Below, piece by piece: positions 52,137 through 60,082 of a stretch of 64,000 nucleotides of DNA. The DNA comes from Larkinella knui. Its GTDB lineage: Bacteria; Bacteroidota; Bacteroidia; Cytophagales; Spirosomataceae. Location: positions 1,054,001 to 1,118,000 of the forward strand of contig NZ_RQJP01000002.1 in NCBI RefSeq assembly GCF_003858645.1, written 5' to 3'. Below the pieces are notes generated by a model that did not search any database, was not told the origin of the DNA, and saw only the letters and a list, made by a program, of their open reading frames with translations. Positions within the stretch are counted from its first letter, which is position 1, and the number at the start of each line of letters is the position of its first letter. Made by a program: the position numbers and the translations under genes.

Positions 52137-54134
52137 ATGCGATACCTATTACTTTGCCTCAATCTACTCTTACTCACCTCCGCCATGGCCCAGCAGCAGG
52201 TGGATGTCTGCGTCTACGGCGGCACGTCCGGGGGCGTCATGGCGGCTTATACCGCTAAAAAACTCGGTAAAACCGTGCTGCTGATCGAACCCGGCAAACA
52301 CCTCGGCGGCATGACCTCCGGCGGTTTGGGCCTTACCGACATTGGCAATAAGTACGCCATTACCGGTATTTCCCGCGACTATTACCGGCGCATCGGCCAG
52401 CATTACGGCAAGTTCGAACAGTGGATTTTTGAACCGCACGTGGCCGAAGATCTTTTCAACGACTACGTCAAACGCGGCAAGGTCGATGTGCTGTTGTCGC
52501 ACCGGCTTTCGAGTGTAAAGAAAACGAATGGAACCATTCAGGAGATTGTGCTGGAGGATTCGGGAAAACCCGCGGCCAAACGCACCATCCGGGCGAAAAT
52601 GTTCATCGACTGCTCGTATGAAGGGGATCTGATGGCCAAAGCGGGCGTTTCCTACACCGTCGGTCGGGAAGATAATTCGAAATACAACGAAACGATCAGC
52701 GGGGTGCAATTGATGACGGGCCACCAGTTGCCCGACGGCATCGATCCCTACAAAACGCCCGGACAGCCCGAATCCGGTCTGGTCTGGGGCATTAGCCCGG
52801 CGAAACTGGAGCCCAACGGAACCGGCGACACCAAGGTTCAGGCGTATAATTACCGCATCTGTCTGTCGTCCGACCCGGCCAACCAGGTGGCCATTACGCG
52901 CCCGGCGGGGTACGATTCCACGCGGTATGAATTGCTCGTTCGGCTGATCAATGCGCAGCCGCAGAAACGGTCGCTCAACGACTATTTTATCTGGAGCGGA
53001 ATGCCCAACAAAAAAACCGACATCAACAACCGGAACGGTTTTTCAACCGATATGATCGGGATGAATTACGACTATCCGGACGGAAGTTATGCAAAACGGG
53101 CGCAGATCATCCGCGATCATGAGTTGTATACCAAGGGCTTACTGTATTTCTTTGGTCACGATTCGCGGGTGCCGCAGGAGCTTCGGGAGCAAATGCTGAA
53201 GTGGGGTTATCCGAAAGATGAATACACCGATACCGGCAACTGGTCCCCGCAACTCTACGTCCGGGAAGCGCGCCGGATGGTGGGAGCCTACGTGATGACG
53301 CAGGCGAATTGCCAGGGAAAAGAAGTGGTGACCGACGGCGTTGGCATGGCGGCTTACACGATGGATTCGCACAACATTCAGCGGATTGTAATCGAGAAAG
53401 ACGGCAAAAAAATGGCCAAGAACGAAGGCAACGTCGAGGTCGGCGGTTTTGGGCCGTATCCGATTGCCTACCGCGCCCTGATTCCGAAGGAAACCGAATG
53501 CCGGAATTTGCTGGTGCCGGTTTGCCTGTCAGCGTCGCACATTGCCTACGGGTCGATCCGGATGGAGCCCGTTTTTATGGTGCTGGGCCAATCGACGGCA
53601 CTGGCTGCGGTGATGGCGATCGATGCCAAAACCAGTGTGCAGAAAGTAGATATTGCCAAATTGCAGCAGACGCTAAAAACTAATCCGCTGGCCGACGGCA
53701 GCACGCCCGAAATTCTGGTGGATAACGATGATAAAACCCTGACGACCGCCACGGGGCCGTGGCGGCTGGAAACCAAGAGCAAGGGCGGCTACGGTCCGTC
53801 CTACCTGATTCACGAAGGGCAGGGCACCGAGGCCGCATCGGTACGGTTTACGCCAACCATTGTGAAAGCCGGAAAATACCGGATCTACACCTATTTTCCG
53901 CGCCTGGCCAAAAGTGCTTCCGAGTTGGGAATTACGGTTTCGGACGGAAAAAACCAGAAGTCGATTCCCATCAAACCCGCTGATATTGTGGTCGTTGGAC
54001 AGACTTCCGGCGAGTGGGTTTCGCTGGGTGAATATGACCTGCCAACCGGGAAAACCGCATCCGTTGAAATTGCGGTGAAGCAGGCTGACGGCCCGGTGGT
54101 GGCCGATGCGGTTTTGTTCGTTCCGGCGTTCTAA
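52137..54134 (+). CDS. FAD-dependent oxidoreductase with golvesin-like C-terminal domain
   Basis: A 665-residue secreted protein. A Sec signal (ending SAMAQQ) is followed by the FAD loop VYGGTSGGVMAAYTAKKLG (about 26-44) and the GKHLGGMTSGGLGLTD motif. MFIDCSYEGDLMAKAG and ASHIAYGSIRMEP complete the same FAD_oxidored pattern as the preceding protein. The last 125 residues, with LIHEGQGTEAASVRF, KYRIYTYFPR and VVADAVLFVPAF, form a beta-sandwich resembling golvesin/xanthan-lyase C-terminal domains that bind carbohydrate or cell surface. This makes a sugar-directed periplasmic or surface oxidase/dehydrogenase plausible (inference). Unlike its neighbour it uses a Sec rather than a Tat signal. Confidence 0.88.
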   Translation: MRYLLLCLNLLLLTSAMAQQQVDVCVYGGTSGGVMAAYTAKKLGKTVLLIEPGKHLGGMTSGGLGLTDIGNKYAITGISRDYYRRIGQHYGKFEQWIFEPHVAEDLFNDYVKRGKVDVLLSHRLSSVKKTNGTIQEIVLEDSGKPAAKRTIRAKMFIDCSYEGDLMAKAGVSYTVGREDNSKYNETISGVQLMTGHQLPDGIDPYKTPGQPESGLVWGISPAKLEPNGTGDTKVQAYNYRICLSSDPANQVAITRPAGYDSTRYELLVRLINAQPQKRSLNDYFIWSGMPNKKTDINNRNGFSTDMIGMNYDYPDGSYAKRAQIIRDHELYTKGLLYFFGHDSRVPQELREQMLKWGYPKDEYTDTGNWSPQLYVREARRMVGAYVMTQANCQGKEVVTDGVGMAAYTMDSHNIQRIVIEKDGKKMAKNEGNVEVGGFGPYPIAYRALIPKETECRNLLVPVCLSASHIAYGSIRMEPVFMVLGQSTALAAVMAIDAKTSVQKVDIAKLQQTLKTNPLADGSTPEILVDNDDKTLTTATGPWRLETKSKGGYGPSYLIHEGQGTEAASVRFTPTIVKAGKYRIYTYFPRLAKSASELGITVSDGKNQKSIPIKPADIVVVGQTSGEWVSLGEYDLPTGKTASVEIAVKQADGPVVADAVLFVPAF

Positions 54135-54173
54135 CGTACCCACGGGGCCTCCCGGCGGTCCGTGGGTACGTTA
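54132..54173. repeat. Short inverted repeat with CGTACCCACGG arms, copy 2
   Basis: TAACGTACCCACGG and CCGTGGGTACGTTA pair perfectly over 14 nt around a 14-nt loop. The TAA is the stop codon of the preceding gene. The same TAACGTACCCACGG junction occurs at the end of the lyase gene (21998-22011). Confidence 0.85.
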
Positions 54174-54248
54174 ATTTGGCGGCTTCATCACAGTATAGGA
54201 AAGTCTGATCGTATCTTTACACGATTAGCTATCTTCATTCACTTCTTC

Positions 54249-55022
54249 ATGATTCTTGATCTTTTCTCCCTTCAGGGCAAAACGGCGCTTGTAACCGGCG
54301 CCAAACGCGGTATTGGAAAAGCCATGGCACTGGCGCTGGCGGAGGCCGGAGCCGACATTATCGGTGTTTCGGCCACGCTCGAACCGGGCAGTGAAGTGGA
54401 AACGGCGGTGACCGCACTGGGCCGCAAATTTTACCCGTTTCCCGTCGATTTTACCGACCGGGCGGCTTTGTATATGTTTCTGGAAACCATCCGCGACGAA
54501 TGTCCGCCGGTCGATATTCTGGTCAATAACGCGGGGAATATTCGCCGGAAACCGGCGGCCGAACATCCGGATGAATACTGGGACGAAATCATCGATATCA
54601 ACCTCAATTCCCAATTTATCATCAGCCGGGAAATTGGCCGGGAGATGCTGGCGCGGGACGTGGATTATAACCGGAAAATCATTTTTACTGCGTCGTTATT
54701 AACATTTCAGGGCGGTTTGACCGTGCCGGGCTATGCCGCCAGCAAGGGCGGTATTGGCTCATTGACCAAGGCTTTAGCAAACGAATGGGCGTCGAAAGGC
54801 ATCAATGTGAATGCCATTGCGCCGGGCTACATCGCCACCGACAACACGGCAGCCTTGCGCGCCGATGCCGACCGTAATCCCGCGATTCTGGCCCGAATTC
54901 CCGCCGGACGCTGGGGCGAGGCCGCCGACTTGCAGGGTGCCGTCGTTTATCTGGCGTCGCAAGCTTCCAACTACGTGCAGGGAACCATTCTGACCGTCGA
55001 TGGCGGCTGGATGGGGCGGTAG
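54249..55022 (+). CDS. kduD: KduD-like short-chain dehydrogenase
   Basis: A 257-residue classical SDR. The cofactor loop is TGAKRGIG at residues 16-23, followed by NNAGNIRR and the catalytic Ser149, Tyr162 and Lys166 (YAASK). The start FSLQGKTALVTGAKRGIG and the NIRRKPAAEHPDEYWDEI segment are typical of 2-keto-3-deoxy-D-gluconate dehydrogenase (KduD). That enzyme interconverts 2,5-diketo-3-deoxygluconate, formed from unsaturated uronates, and 2-keto-3-deoxygluconate. This fits the uronate theme of the window (GH88 at 22 kb, UxuA at 29 kb). The ATG at 54249 is fixed by family length; an upstream in-frame start would overlap the hairpin repeat. Confidence 0.85.
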   Translation: MILDLFSLQGKTALVTGAKRGIGKAMALALAEAGADIIGVSATLEPGSEVETAVTALGRKFYPFPVDFTDRAALYMFLETIRDECPPVDILVNNAGNIRRKPAAEHPDEYWDEIIDINLNSQFIISREIGREMLARDVDYNRKIIFTASLLTFQGGLTVPGYAASKGGIGSLTKALANEWASKGINVNAIAPGYIATDNTAALRADADRNPAILARIPAGRWGEAADLQGAVVYLASQASNYVQGTILTVDGGWMGR

Positions 55023-55028
55023 GTTAAT

Positions 55029-55092
55029 CGGTATACGGTTTACGGTGGCTGACGCGAGCGTGAATGCGTCAGCCACCGTAAACCGTATACCG
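55029..55092. repeat. Perfect inverted repeat, GGTATACGGTTT/GGCTGACGC family, copy 3
   Basis: The 27-nt arms (55029-55055 and 55066-55092) are perfect complements around a 10-nt loop; the arm begins CGGTATACGGTTTACGGTGG. Flanking AGGTT and AACCT extend the symmetry. It lies 7 bases after the kduD stop. Confidence 0.95.
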
Positions 55093-55129
55093 AAACCTGT
55101 AAACATTCGCACTCATTTCGAAGTTATGA

Positions 55130-55648
55130 ATGGAAACAACCCTCACCATCATGAATACGAACGAGAGCGATAACCAGGAAACATTCGACCCGCAGGCACG
55201 GGATGATCAATATTACTCCAAAAATCCCTACCAGCACGGGACTTCCGATTACGGAAAACCGAGTGAAGGGGTAGGCACCGGCGAAATGGTGGTGTCATCG
55301 GACGAGCGGGGTGAAATTGCGCACGACATTAGTGCGGATCGCGAGGATAACTACCGGGGAAGCCACCAGGAAGAAACCCGCCCGGACACGCATGGCTCGA
55401 CCCAGGAATGGGACGTTGATCCGACCGTCATTGCAAAAAACCGGCAGGATGCCGCCAGTGCGCCGGGTCACGTTGAAAGCGGTTTGCCCAGCAGTATCGA
55501 GGGCCTGCCCGACAATCCATCGGACGAAGCGCTGTTTAACCGCAAGGGAGCAACCTATCTGGAACAGGACGATAAACCCGCCGAAAACTATGACCCGCAC
55601 CACATGGGATATGGCAACGGTGATGATGATAAAAAAGAGAAGTCGTAA
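55130..55648 (+). CDS. Hydrophilic protein of unknown function
   Basis: This 172-residue protein is very rich in Asp, Glu, Asn, Gly, Ser and Pro and has no hydrophobic stretch. It looks largely disordered, with short motifs such as YYSKNPYQHGTSDYG and DPHHMGYGNGDDDKKEKS. Two starts are possible, ATG at 55130 and in-frame ATG at 55151. The composition resembles stress- or desiccation-related hydrophilic proteins (inference only). A strong terminator follows. It is separated from kduD by a hairpin repeat and may have its own promoter. Confidence 0.6.
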   Translation: METTLTIMNTNESDNQETFDPQARDDQYYSKNPYQHGTSDYGKPSEGVGTGEMVVSSDERGEIAHDISADREDNYRGSHQEETRPDTHGSTQEWDVDPTVIAKNRQDAASAPGHVESGLPSSIEGLPDNPSDEALFNRKGATYLEQDDKPAENYDPHHMGYGNGDDDKKEKS

Positions 55649-55663
55649 AGTTGAATCTTTCTG

Positions 55664-55700
55664 AAAACGGCCTGCTTTTCTTAGCAGGCCGTTTTTTTTT
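55664..55700. terminator. Bidirectional terminator between convergent genes
   Basis: An AAAACGGCCTGC/GCAGGCCGTTTT stem with T runs on the plus strand and A-rich flanks that serve the minus strand. It separates the hydrophilic protein gene from the convergent AraC gene, whose stop begins at 55701. Confidence 0.85.
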
Positions 55701-56514
55701 ATAACTCCGAAGGCAGACGCTGCGTCAATTGGCGGGCGTCTTTCACAAAATGGGAGAAATCGGTATACCCGATGTCTTCAAATGGATACCGGCTTCCGTG
55801 TCGTTTATAGAGCTGAAGAGCGTTTTTAAATCGAATGATTTTCTGGCAATATTTGGGTGAATACCCGAGTGTTTCGTTGAAATAGCGGTGTAATGACGGA
55901 TACGAAACGCCCAGTTCGCGGCAGATTGCACGCAACGGCTGATTCGGGTTGAAGGCGTTTCGGTCAAATTTCTGCAAGGCGATCTGCACGACTTTCTGCC
56001 GGTAATCAATCGGTATTTCCAGCACCGGTTTTACCAGGATGGCCTCCATCAACCGTACCCGCTCGGAGAACACCGCAGCGGCTTGCATCCGCTCTTCCAG
56101 TTCGGTTAATCGGATAAATGCTGCCAAATCCACATTCGCATTTTCGACCTCACCAGTCCGGAAACCAACCAGTTGGCCCAACATCCCCGGCCTGAATTTG
56201 ACGTAAAATTCATGCACACCGGCGGGATAAATGGACGTATGCAAGTCGGTCAGGTTGCCCAGAAGCCGCGAACCTTTTACCGCATTGACGGTGCCGGTTT
56301 TCTGGTTGATGGACAGCCAGCTTTGCGGATTCAAGCTGATGCAGAGCAGGTTGGACAGGTTGGGTAAGGCATTTAAATACAACGGGTTCGCTAACGTGGC
56401 CGATTGATTTACTTCAAAATAATACGCCACAAAAGCCGCCAGGGCCGCACTCGGATACGCCAGCCGGAAATTCGGTTCTGCTTCGTCTTCGTAAATAACC
56501 CGCCCTCTGTTCAT
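55699..56514 (-). CDS. AraC-family transcriptional regulator
   Basis: This 271-residue protein has an N-terminal ligand-binding-like domain with two conserved-looking stretches (ALAAFVAYYFEVN, VHEFYVKFRPGMLGQLVGF). The C-terminal AraC DNA-binding domain (about 180-271) shows LRAICRELGVSYPSLHRYFNETLG and IGYTDFSHFVKDARQ. The N-terminal half resembles regulators with DUF6597-type domains (inference). Its start overlaps the upstream gene by four bases (ATGA), so it is translationally coupled to the HisRS-like protein. Confidence 0.88.
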   Translation of the reverse strand: MNRGRVIYEDEAEPNFRLAYPSAALAAFVAYYFEVNQSATLANPLYLNALPNLSNLLCISLNPQSWLSINQKTGTVNAVKGSRLLGNLTDLHTSIYPAGVHEFYVKFRPGMLGQLVGFRTGEVENANVDLAAFIRLTELEERMQAAAVFSERVRLMEAILVKPVLEIPIDYRQKVVQIALQKFDRNAFNPNQPLRAICRELGVSYPSLHRYFNETLGYSPKYCQKIIRFKNALQLYKRHGSRYPFEDIGYTDFSHFVKDARQLTQRLPSEL

Positions 56515-57449
56515 GCCATCAATCGGAACAGCATTTCGACCCCCAGGCCGGTGATCAAAAACCGCTCTTTTTTATTTTGTAACAATTGCTGCGTCCAGTC
56601 GACAAAACCGCCGTCACCAATTTCATACTCCTGCCCGCGAACCGTGATCAGGATCTTGTACTGCAAGCCTTTATAATACTGATTTTCGCGGCTGGGAGTG
56701 GTTTCGGTTTCAATGACAAGGTCGTTCCGGAGCTGCAAAATATGGTTTTTCACCTGTTCCAGCAATCGCCCGTCCGCGTTTCCGCTTCGTCGAATGAATT
56801 TGAACCGCAAAGCATCGACCTGCAGGGCGTCGCGCAGAAGGGCGGTCATAACCGCCAGGTGTTCGGCCATACTTTCCCGCTCAAACTCAAAACTGCCCGT
56901 ATCGCGCCCCGACGATACCAGACAGCCAATCTTGAAATGCTGCGTATGACCCGGAATTGCCACTTTGGGCGTTCGAACGTGCCGCTGAATGGCGGAAAAA
57001 CGAAGCTGGTCGGTAGCAGAAACCGGTTTCCATTGCCCGCTCTTTTTCAAATCGGCGACGTGCAGAGCCAGGGCGTTGGTGGCGTCGGCCAGCACTTCGG
57101 TGCCGCGCAAAGCCGACAGAATTTTCTGCTGGTCGGCCGTTGCCACCACCGAGCAACAACCCAGCGGAGCGACCGGCGACAACTCGACGGCTTTAAACCG
57201 AAAGGTTTCAAAGATTTGTAAGAGCCTGGTTTCCAGGGCATGCAAGGCCATAAAATCCGTGTCCGCCGGTTTTACAAAGCGGTTTTTCTGGTACTGTTGC
57301 AGCAGTTCTGCCGGAGAAAGCCGCCCGGTTTGCCGCCTGAACACCTCCAGCAACAGGGAATTCAGCTCCGACGGGGTCAGCTCTTCCGACAAAATCGGCA
57401 GCAATTCCGGTCGATTGATCCGTTGCAGTATTTTTTCAACGATCGTCAT
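56511..57449 (-). CDS. Class II aminoacyl-tRNA-synthetase-like (HisRS/HisZ-type) orphan
   Basis: This 312-residue soluble protein is not a standard synthetase but shows the class II core. A motif-2-like region is LRFSAIQRHVR followed by HFKIGCLVSSGRD and MAEHLAVMTALL. A motif-3-like end has YYKGLQYKI, then GDGGFVDWT and ERFLITGLGVEML, in the same order as HisRS or the ATP-phosphoribosyltransferase regulator HisZ. The anticodon-binding domain is missing. HisZ-like paralogues can act as allosteric subunits, amino-acid activating enzymes or modifiers (family knowledge). It lies between a GNAT and an AraC gene, with 4-base overlaps on both sides, so the three probably work together. Fold assignment is inference from motifs. 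Confidence 0.6.
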   Translation of the reverse strand: MTIVEKILQRINRPELLPILSEELTPSELNSLLLEVFRRQTGRLSPAELLQQYQKNRFVKPADTDFMALHALETRLLQIFETFRFKAVELSPVAPLGCCSVVATADQQKILSALRGTEVLADATNALALHVADLKKSGQWKPVSATDQLRFSAIQRHVRTPKVAIPGHTQHFKIGCLVSSGRDTGSFEFERESMAEHLAVMTALLRDALQVDALRFKFIRRSGNADGRLLEQVKNHILQLRNDLVIETETTPSRENQYYKGLQYKILITVRGQEYEIGDGGFVDWTQQLLQNKKERFLITGLGVEMLFRLMA

Positions 57450-58000
57450 GAGGACAGTGCGGCTATTTTTTCGTCGTTAACAAGACTGTACAAATACTCC
57501 TCCACCACCTTCCCGTCTTTGTAGACCGCGGCTTTCAGAATCGCATCAAGCCCAAAACCGTTCTTTTCCAGAACCCGCATCGACGCTTTGTTATACGCAA
57601 AAATGCCCGCAAAGAGCCGGACCAGATCGGTCGTGGCAAAGGTGTACTGAACCAATTGCCGGATGGCCGCGGTGGCAATGCCCCGGCCCCAATAGGGTTC
57701 GCCGAGCCAGTAGCCAATTTCGCCCGAGAGCCGGTGGATGTCGGTTTGCAGGACCACTCCAGCCACCCCGGCGAATTTTTCTTCTTCGTAAATACCAAAA
57801 ACCAGCCCTAAATCGCCTTTCAGGGCGCTTTCGATAAACCAGACGGCGTCGGCCAGCGTATACGGTTGCGGCATGCGGTCCCGCAGGTTCAGCCAGAGCG
57901 ACCGGTTATTGGCCAGTTGGGCGAGGGTTCCGGCGTCATCGAGCGTTAACTCCGCCAGCGTGATGCCGTTTCCGCAGTTGATTCTGGTTCGCGTGTTCAT
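57446..58000 (-). CDS. RimJ/RimL-type GNAT acetyltransferase
   Basis: This 184-residue GNAT enzyme has GEIGYWLGEPYWGRGIAT (strand 4 and acetyl-CoA loop, with GRGIAT near residues 105-110) and the last-strand motif NKASMRVLEKNGF. Members of this branch acetylate ribosomal protein N-termini, antibiotics or small amines. The substrate here is unknown. It is the first gene of a three-gene operon with the HisRS-like protein and an AraC regulator, joined by ATGA overlap. Confidence 0.88.
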   Translation of the reverse strand: MNTRTRINCGNGITLAELTLDDAGTLAQLANNRSLWLNLRDRMPQPYTLADAVWFIESALKGDLGLVFGIYEEEKFAGVAGVVLQTDIHRLSGEIGYWLGEPYWGRGIATAAIRQLVQYTFATTDLVRLFAGIFAYNKASMRVLEKNGFGLDAILKAAVYKDGKVVEEYLYSLVNDEKIAALSS

Positions 58001-58174
58001 AGTCGCAAGTTGCCGGTAAATCCGGCGAATTCAGGTGTAAAATTCTATCATCTTGTAAAAAACGCATTTTATGGAAGCTTTTTACCAAAAAAGTTGCCGC
58101 ATCGGTCCCGGTTTTCTAATATTGTTCCGTTGTAGAGTTACTTCAAACCAATCGTATACTCAAAATACTATTTT

Positions 58175-58888
58175 ATGAAAATTATGCTCAGTATGCTGGC
58201 CCGCGTGGTCTTGCTGGCTTTGGTTCTCAACGTGGTGAATTGGACTTCCAGCGACGCATCTGGCCCCAAAAAAGGGAAATGGGTCAAACTTTTCGACGGA
58301 AAAACCTTGACAGGGTGGCATAGCTACCTGAAAAAGGAAGCGTCTGATAAATGGAAGGTGGAAGATGGTGCCATTGTGCTGACCGGCGGAGGTGGAGGTG
58401 ATCTCGTAACGGACAAGGAATACGAGAATTACGAACTGGAACTGGAATGGAAAATTTCGGAAGGCGGCAACAGCGGAATCATCTACCGGGTTCACGAAGA
58501 TCCGAAATACAAGAGTACATATAATTCCGGGCCGGAGATGCAGGTGCTTGACAATGAGCGCCATAAAGATGCCAAGGCGGGTAAAAACGGAAACCGTACG
58601 TCCGGATCACTTTACGATATGCTGCCTCCTTCGGACTTTTCGGCTCAGAAAGTAGCTGGCGAATGGAACCAGGTTAAACTGGTGGTTAACAACGGGAAAG
58701 TCGAGCATTATCTGAACGGCAAGAAAGTGGTCGAATACCGCACCAGTGGCCCGGAATGGGACAAAATGGTGAGTGAAAGCAAGTTCAAAGGCTGGGAGGG
58801 TTTCAATCAGTTCAGCAAAGGCCATATCGCTCTCCAGGATCATGGCAATAAAGTGTGGTATCGGAACATCCGAATCAGAGAACTCTAA
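58175..58888 (+). CDS. DUF1080 (3-keto-disaccharide hydrolase type) secreted protein
   Basis: A 237-residue exported protein with a hydrophobic signal (about 1-25). The beta-jelly-roll DUF1080 domain is marked by KLFDGKTLTGWHSY, YENYELELEWKISEGGNSGI and GHIALQDHGNKVWYRNIRI. The family includes enzymes that cut 3-keto glycosides by a lyase or hydrolase mechanism (PF06439). A TIM-barrel sugar-isomerase-like gene follows after a hairpin repeat, a frequent pairing in Bacteroidota. It may process 3-keto sugars made by oxidoreductases like those at 50-54 kb (inference). Confidence 0.88.
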   Translation: MKIMLSMLARVVLLALVLNVVNWTSSDASGPKKGKWVKLFDGKTLTGWHSYLKKEASDKWKVEDGAIVLTGGGGGDLVTDKEYENYELELEWKISEGGNSGIIYRVHEDPKYKSTYNSGPEMQVLDNERHKDAKAGKNGNRTSGSLYDMLPPSDFSAQKVAGEWNQVKLVVNNGKVEHYLNGKKVVEYRTSGPEWDKMVSESKFKGWEGFNQFSKGHIALQDHGNKVWYRNIRIREL

Positions 58889-58890
58889 TT

Positions 58891-58974
58891 GTGATTGAGT
58901 GAATGAGCGATTGAGTGAATACACATTGAGCACTCCTGTTTCTTATTCACTCAATCGTTCATTCACTCAATCAC
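58891..58974. repeat. Inverted repeat with GAGTGAAT/GAGCGATT words
   Basis: The 30-nt arms (58891-58920, 58945-58974) pair with one mismatch that can form G-U, around a 24-nt loop. Each arm is itself made of the 8-nt words GAGTGAAT, GAGCGATT, GAGTGAAT in a row. It starts right after the DUF1080 stop (58888) and ends 13 bases before the next ATG. Confidence 0.9.
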
Positions 58975-58987
58975 TCATTGAAACCTT

Positions 58988-59869
58988 ATGAAAACACCTT
59001 CCCGCCGTTCGGCCATCAAAACGCTGGCCGGAACCGCCCTGACCTTTTCAGTTATCGACTCATTCGCTGCTCACATGGAAGTTACCGAGAAAAATGCTTT
59101 GCCGGCGTTGAAAGGCCGGATCAACCACTCGGCCTGCAAGTGGTGCTACGGCAAAATACCGCTGGAAGATTTTGCCAAAGCCGCTAAGGAAATAGGCCTG
59201 ACCGGCATCGATCTGCTGGGACCGAATGAGTGGCCGGTCGTTAAAAAATACGGTTTGACCTGCTCGATGGCGCAGGGTGCCGGAAAAGGCATCAACGACG
59301 GTTTCAATGATCCTAAACTGCACGACGAACTGGTTGCCAGTTATGAAGCTATTTTTCCAAAATTGAAGGAAGCCGGCTTGAAAAACGTCATCTGTTTTTC
59401 GGGAAACCGGCACGGCATGGACGATCAGAAAGGCATGGAAAACTGCGCCGTGGGTCTGAAACGACTCATGAGCAGCGCCGAGAAGCACGGCGTGGTGATG
59501 GTGATGGAATTGCTCAACAGCCGGGTCGATCACAAGGATTACATGTGTGATAAGTCGGCCTGGGGTGTTGAACTGTGCAAAATGGTCGGTTCCGAAAACT
59601 TCAAACTGCTGTATGATATTTACCACATGCAGATTATGGAGGGCGACATCATTCGCACGATCCGGCGCGACCACCAGTATTTCGCCCATTACCACACCGG
59701 CGGCAATCCGGGGCGCAACGAGATCGATAACGGCCAGGAACTGTATTACCCGGCGATTATGCAGGCCATCGTCGACACGGGTTATAAAGGCTTCGTGGCC
59801 CAGGAGTTCATTCCGAAGCGCGACCCGCTGACGTCGTTGCGGGAAAGCATCGCGATTTGCGACGTGTAG
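58988..59869 (+). CDS. Hydroxypyruvate-isomerase-like TIM-barrel protein with Tat signal
   Basis: This 293-residue protein begins with a twin-Arg signal, SRRSAIKTLAGTALTF. A xylose-isomerase-like TIM barrel (AP endonuclease 2 superfamily) follows, with HSACKWCYGKIPLEDFA, VVMVMELLNSRVDHKDYM (metal Glu), LLYDIYHMQIMEGD (metal Asp/His) and YFAHYHTGGNPGRNEID. These match the hydroxypyruvate isomerase branch. With an export signal and a DUF1080 neighbour it more likely isomerises or epimerises a (keto)sugar in the periplasm (inference). A perfect terminator follows. Confidence 0.85.
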   Translation: MKTPSRRSAIKTLAGTALTFSVIDSFAAHMEVTEKNALPALKGRINHSACKWCYGKIPLEDFAKAAKEIGLTGIDLLGPNEWPVVKKYGLTCSMAQGAGKGINDGFNDPKLHDELVASYEAIFPKLKEAGLKNVICFSGNRHGMDDQKGMENCAVGLKRLMSSAEKHGVVMVMELLNSRVDHKDYMCDKSAWGVELCKMVGSENFKLLYDIYHMQIMEGDIIRTIRRDHQYFAHYHTGGNPGRNEIDNGQELYYPAIMQAIVDTGYKGFVAQEFIPKRDPLTSLRESIAICDV

Positions 59870-59880
59870 TCCACAGGCAC

Positions 59881-59916
59881 AAAAAAGCCTTTCCTGCATG
59901 CAGGAAAGGCTTTTTT
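59881..59916 (+). terminator. Perfectly palindromic terminator
   Basis: AAAAAAGCCTTTCCTGCA and its exact complement form an 18-bp palindrome with A and T runs at the ends, so it can work on both strands. It starts 12 bases after the stop at 59869. Confidence 0.9.
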
Positions 59917-60082
59917 GACTGGTATCAAATTTATTAGACGCCTTTGAACGGTTGTGCCGGGTTAATAACAGGTCCGGTAGGCTTATACCAATGCGGAGAT
60001 GAAAGCCTTCTAGTACGCATTGTAAAACAGGAAGAGCTTTCCCTGGCCCAAACACCTTAATGATCAGTCGTCTATTCAACGC

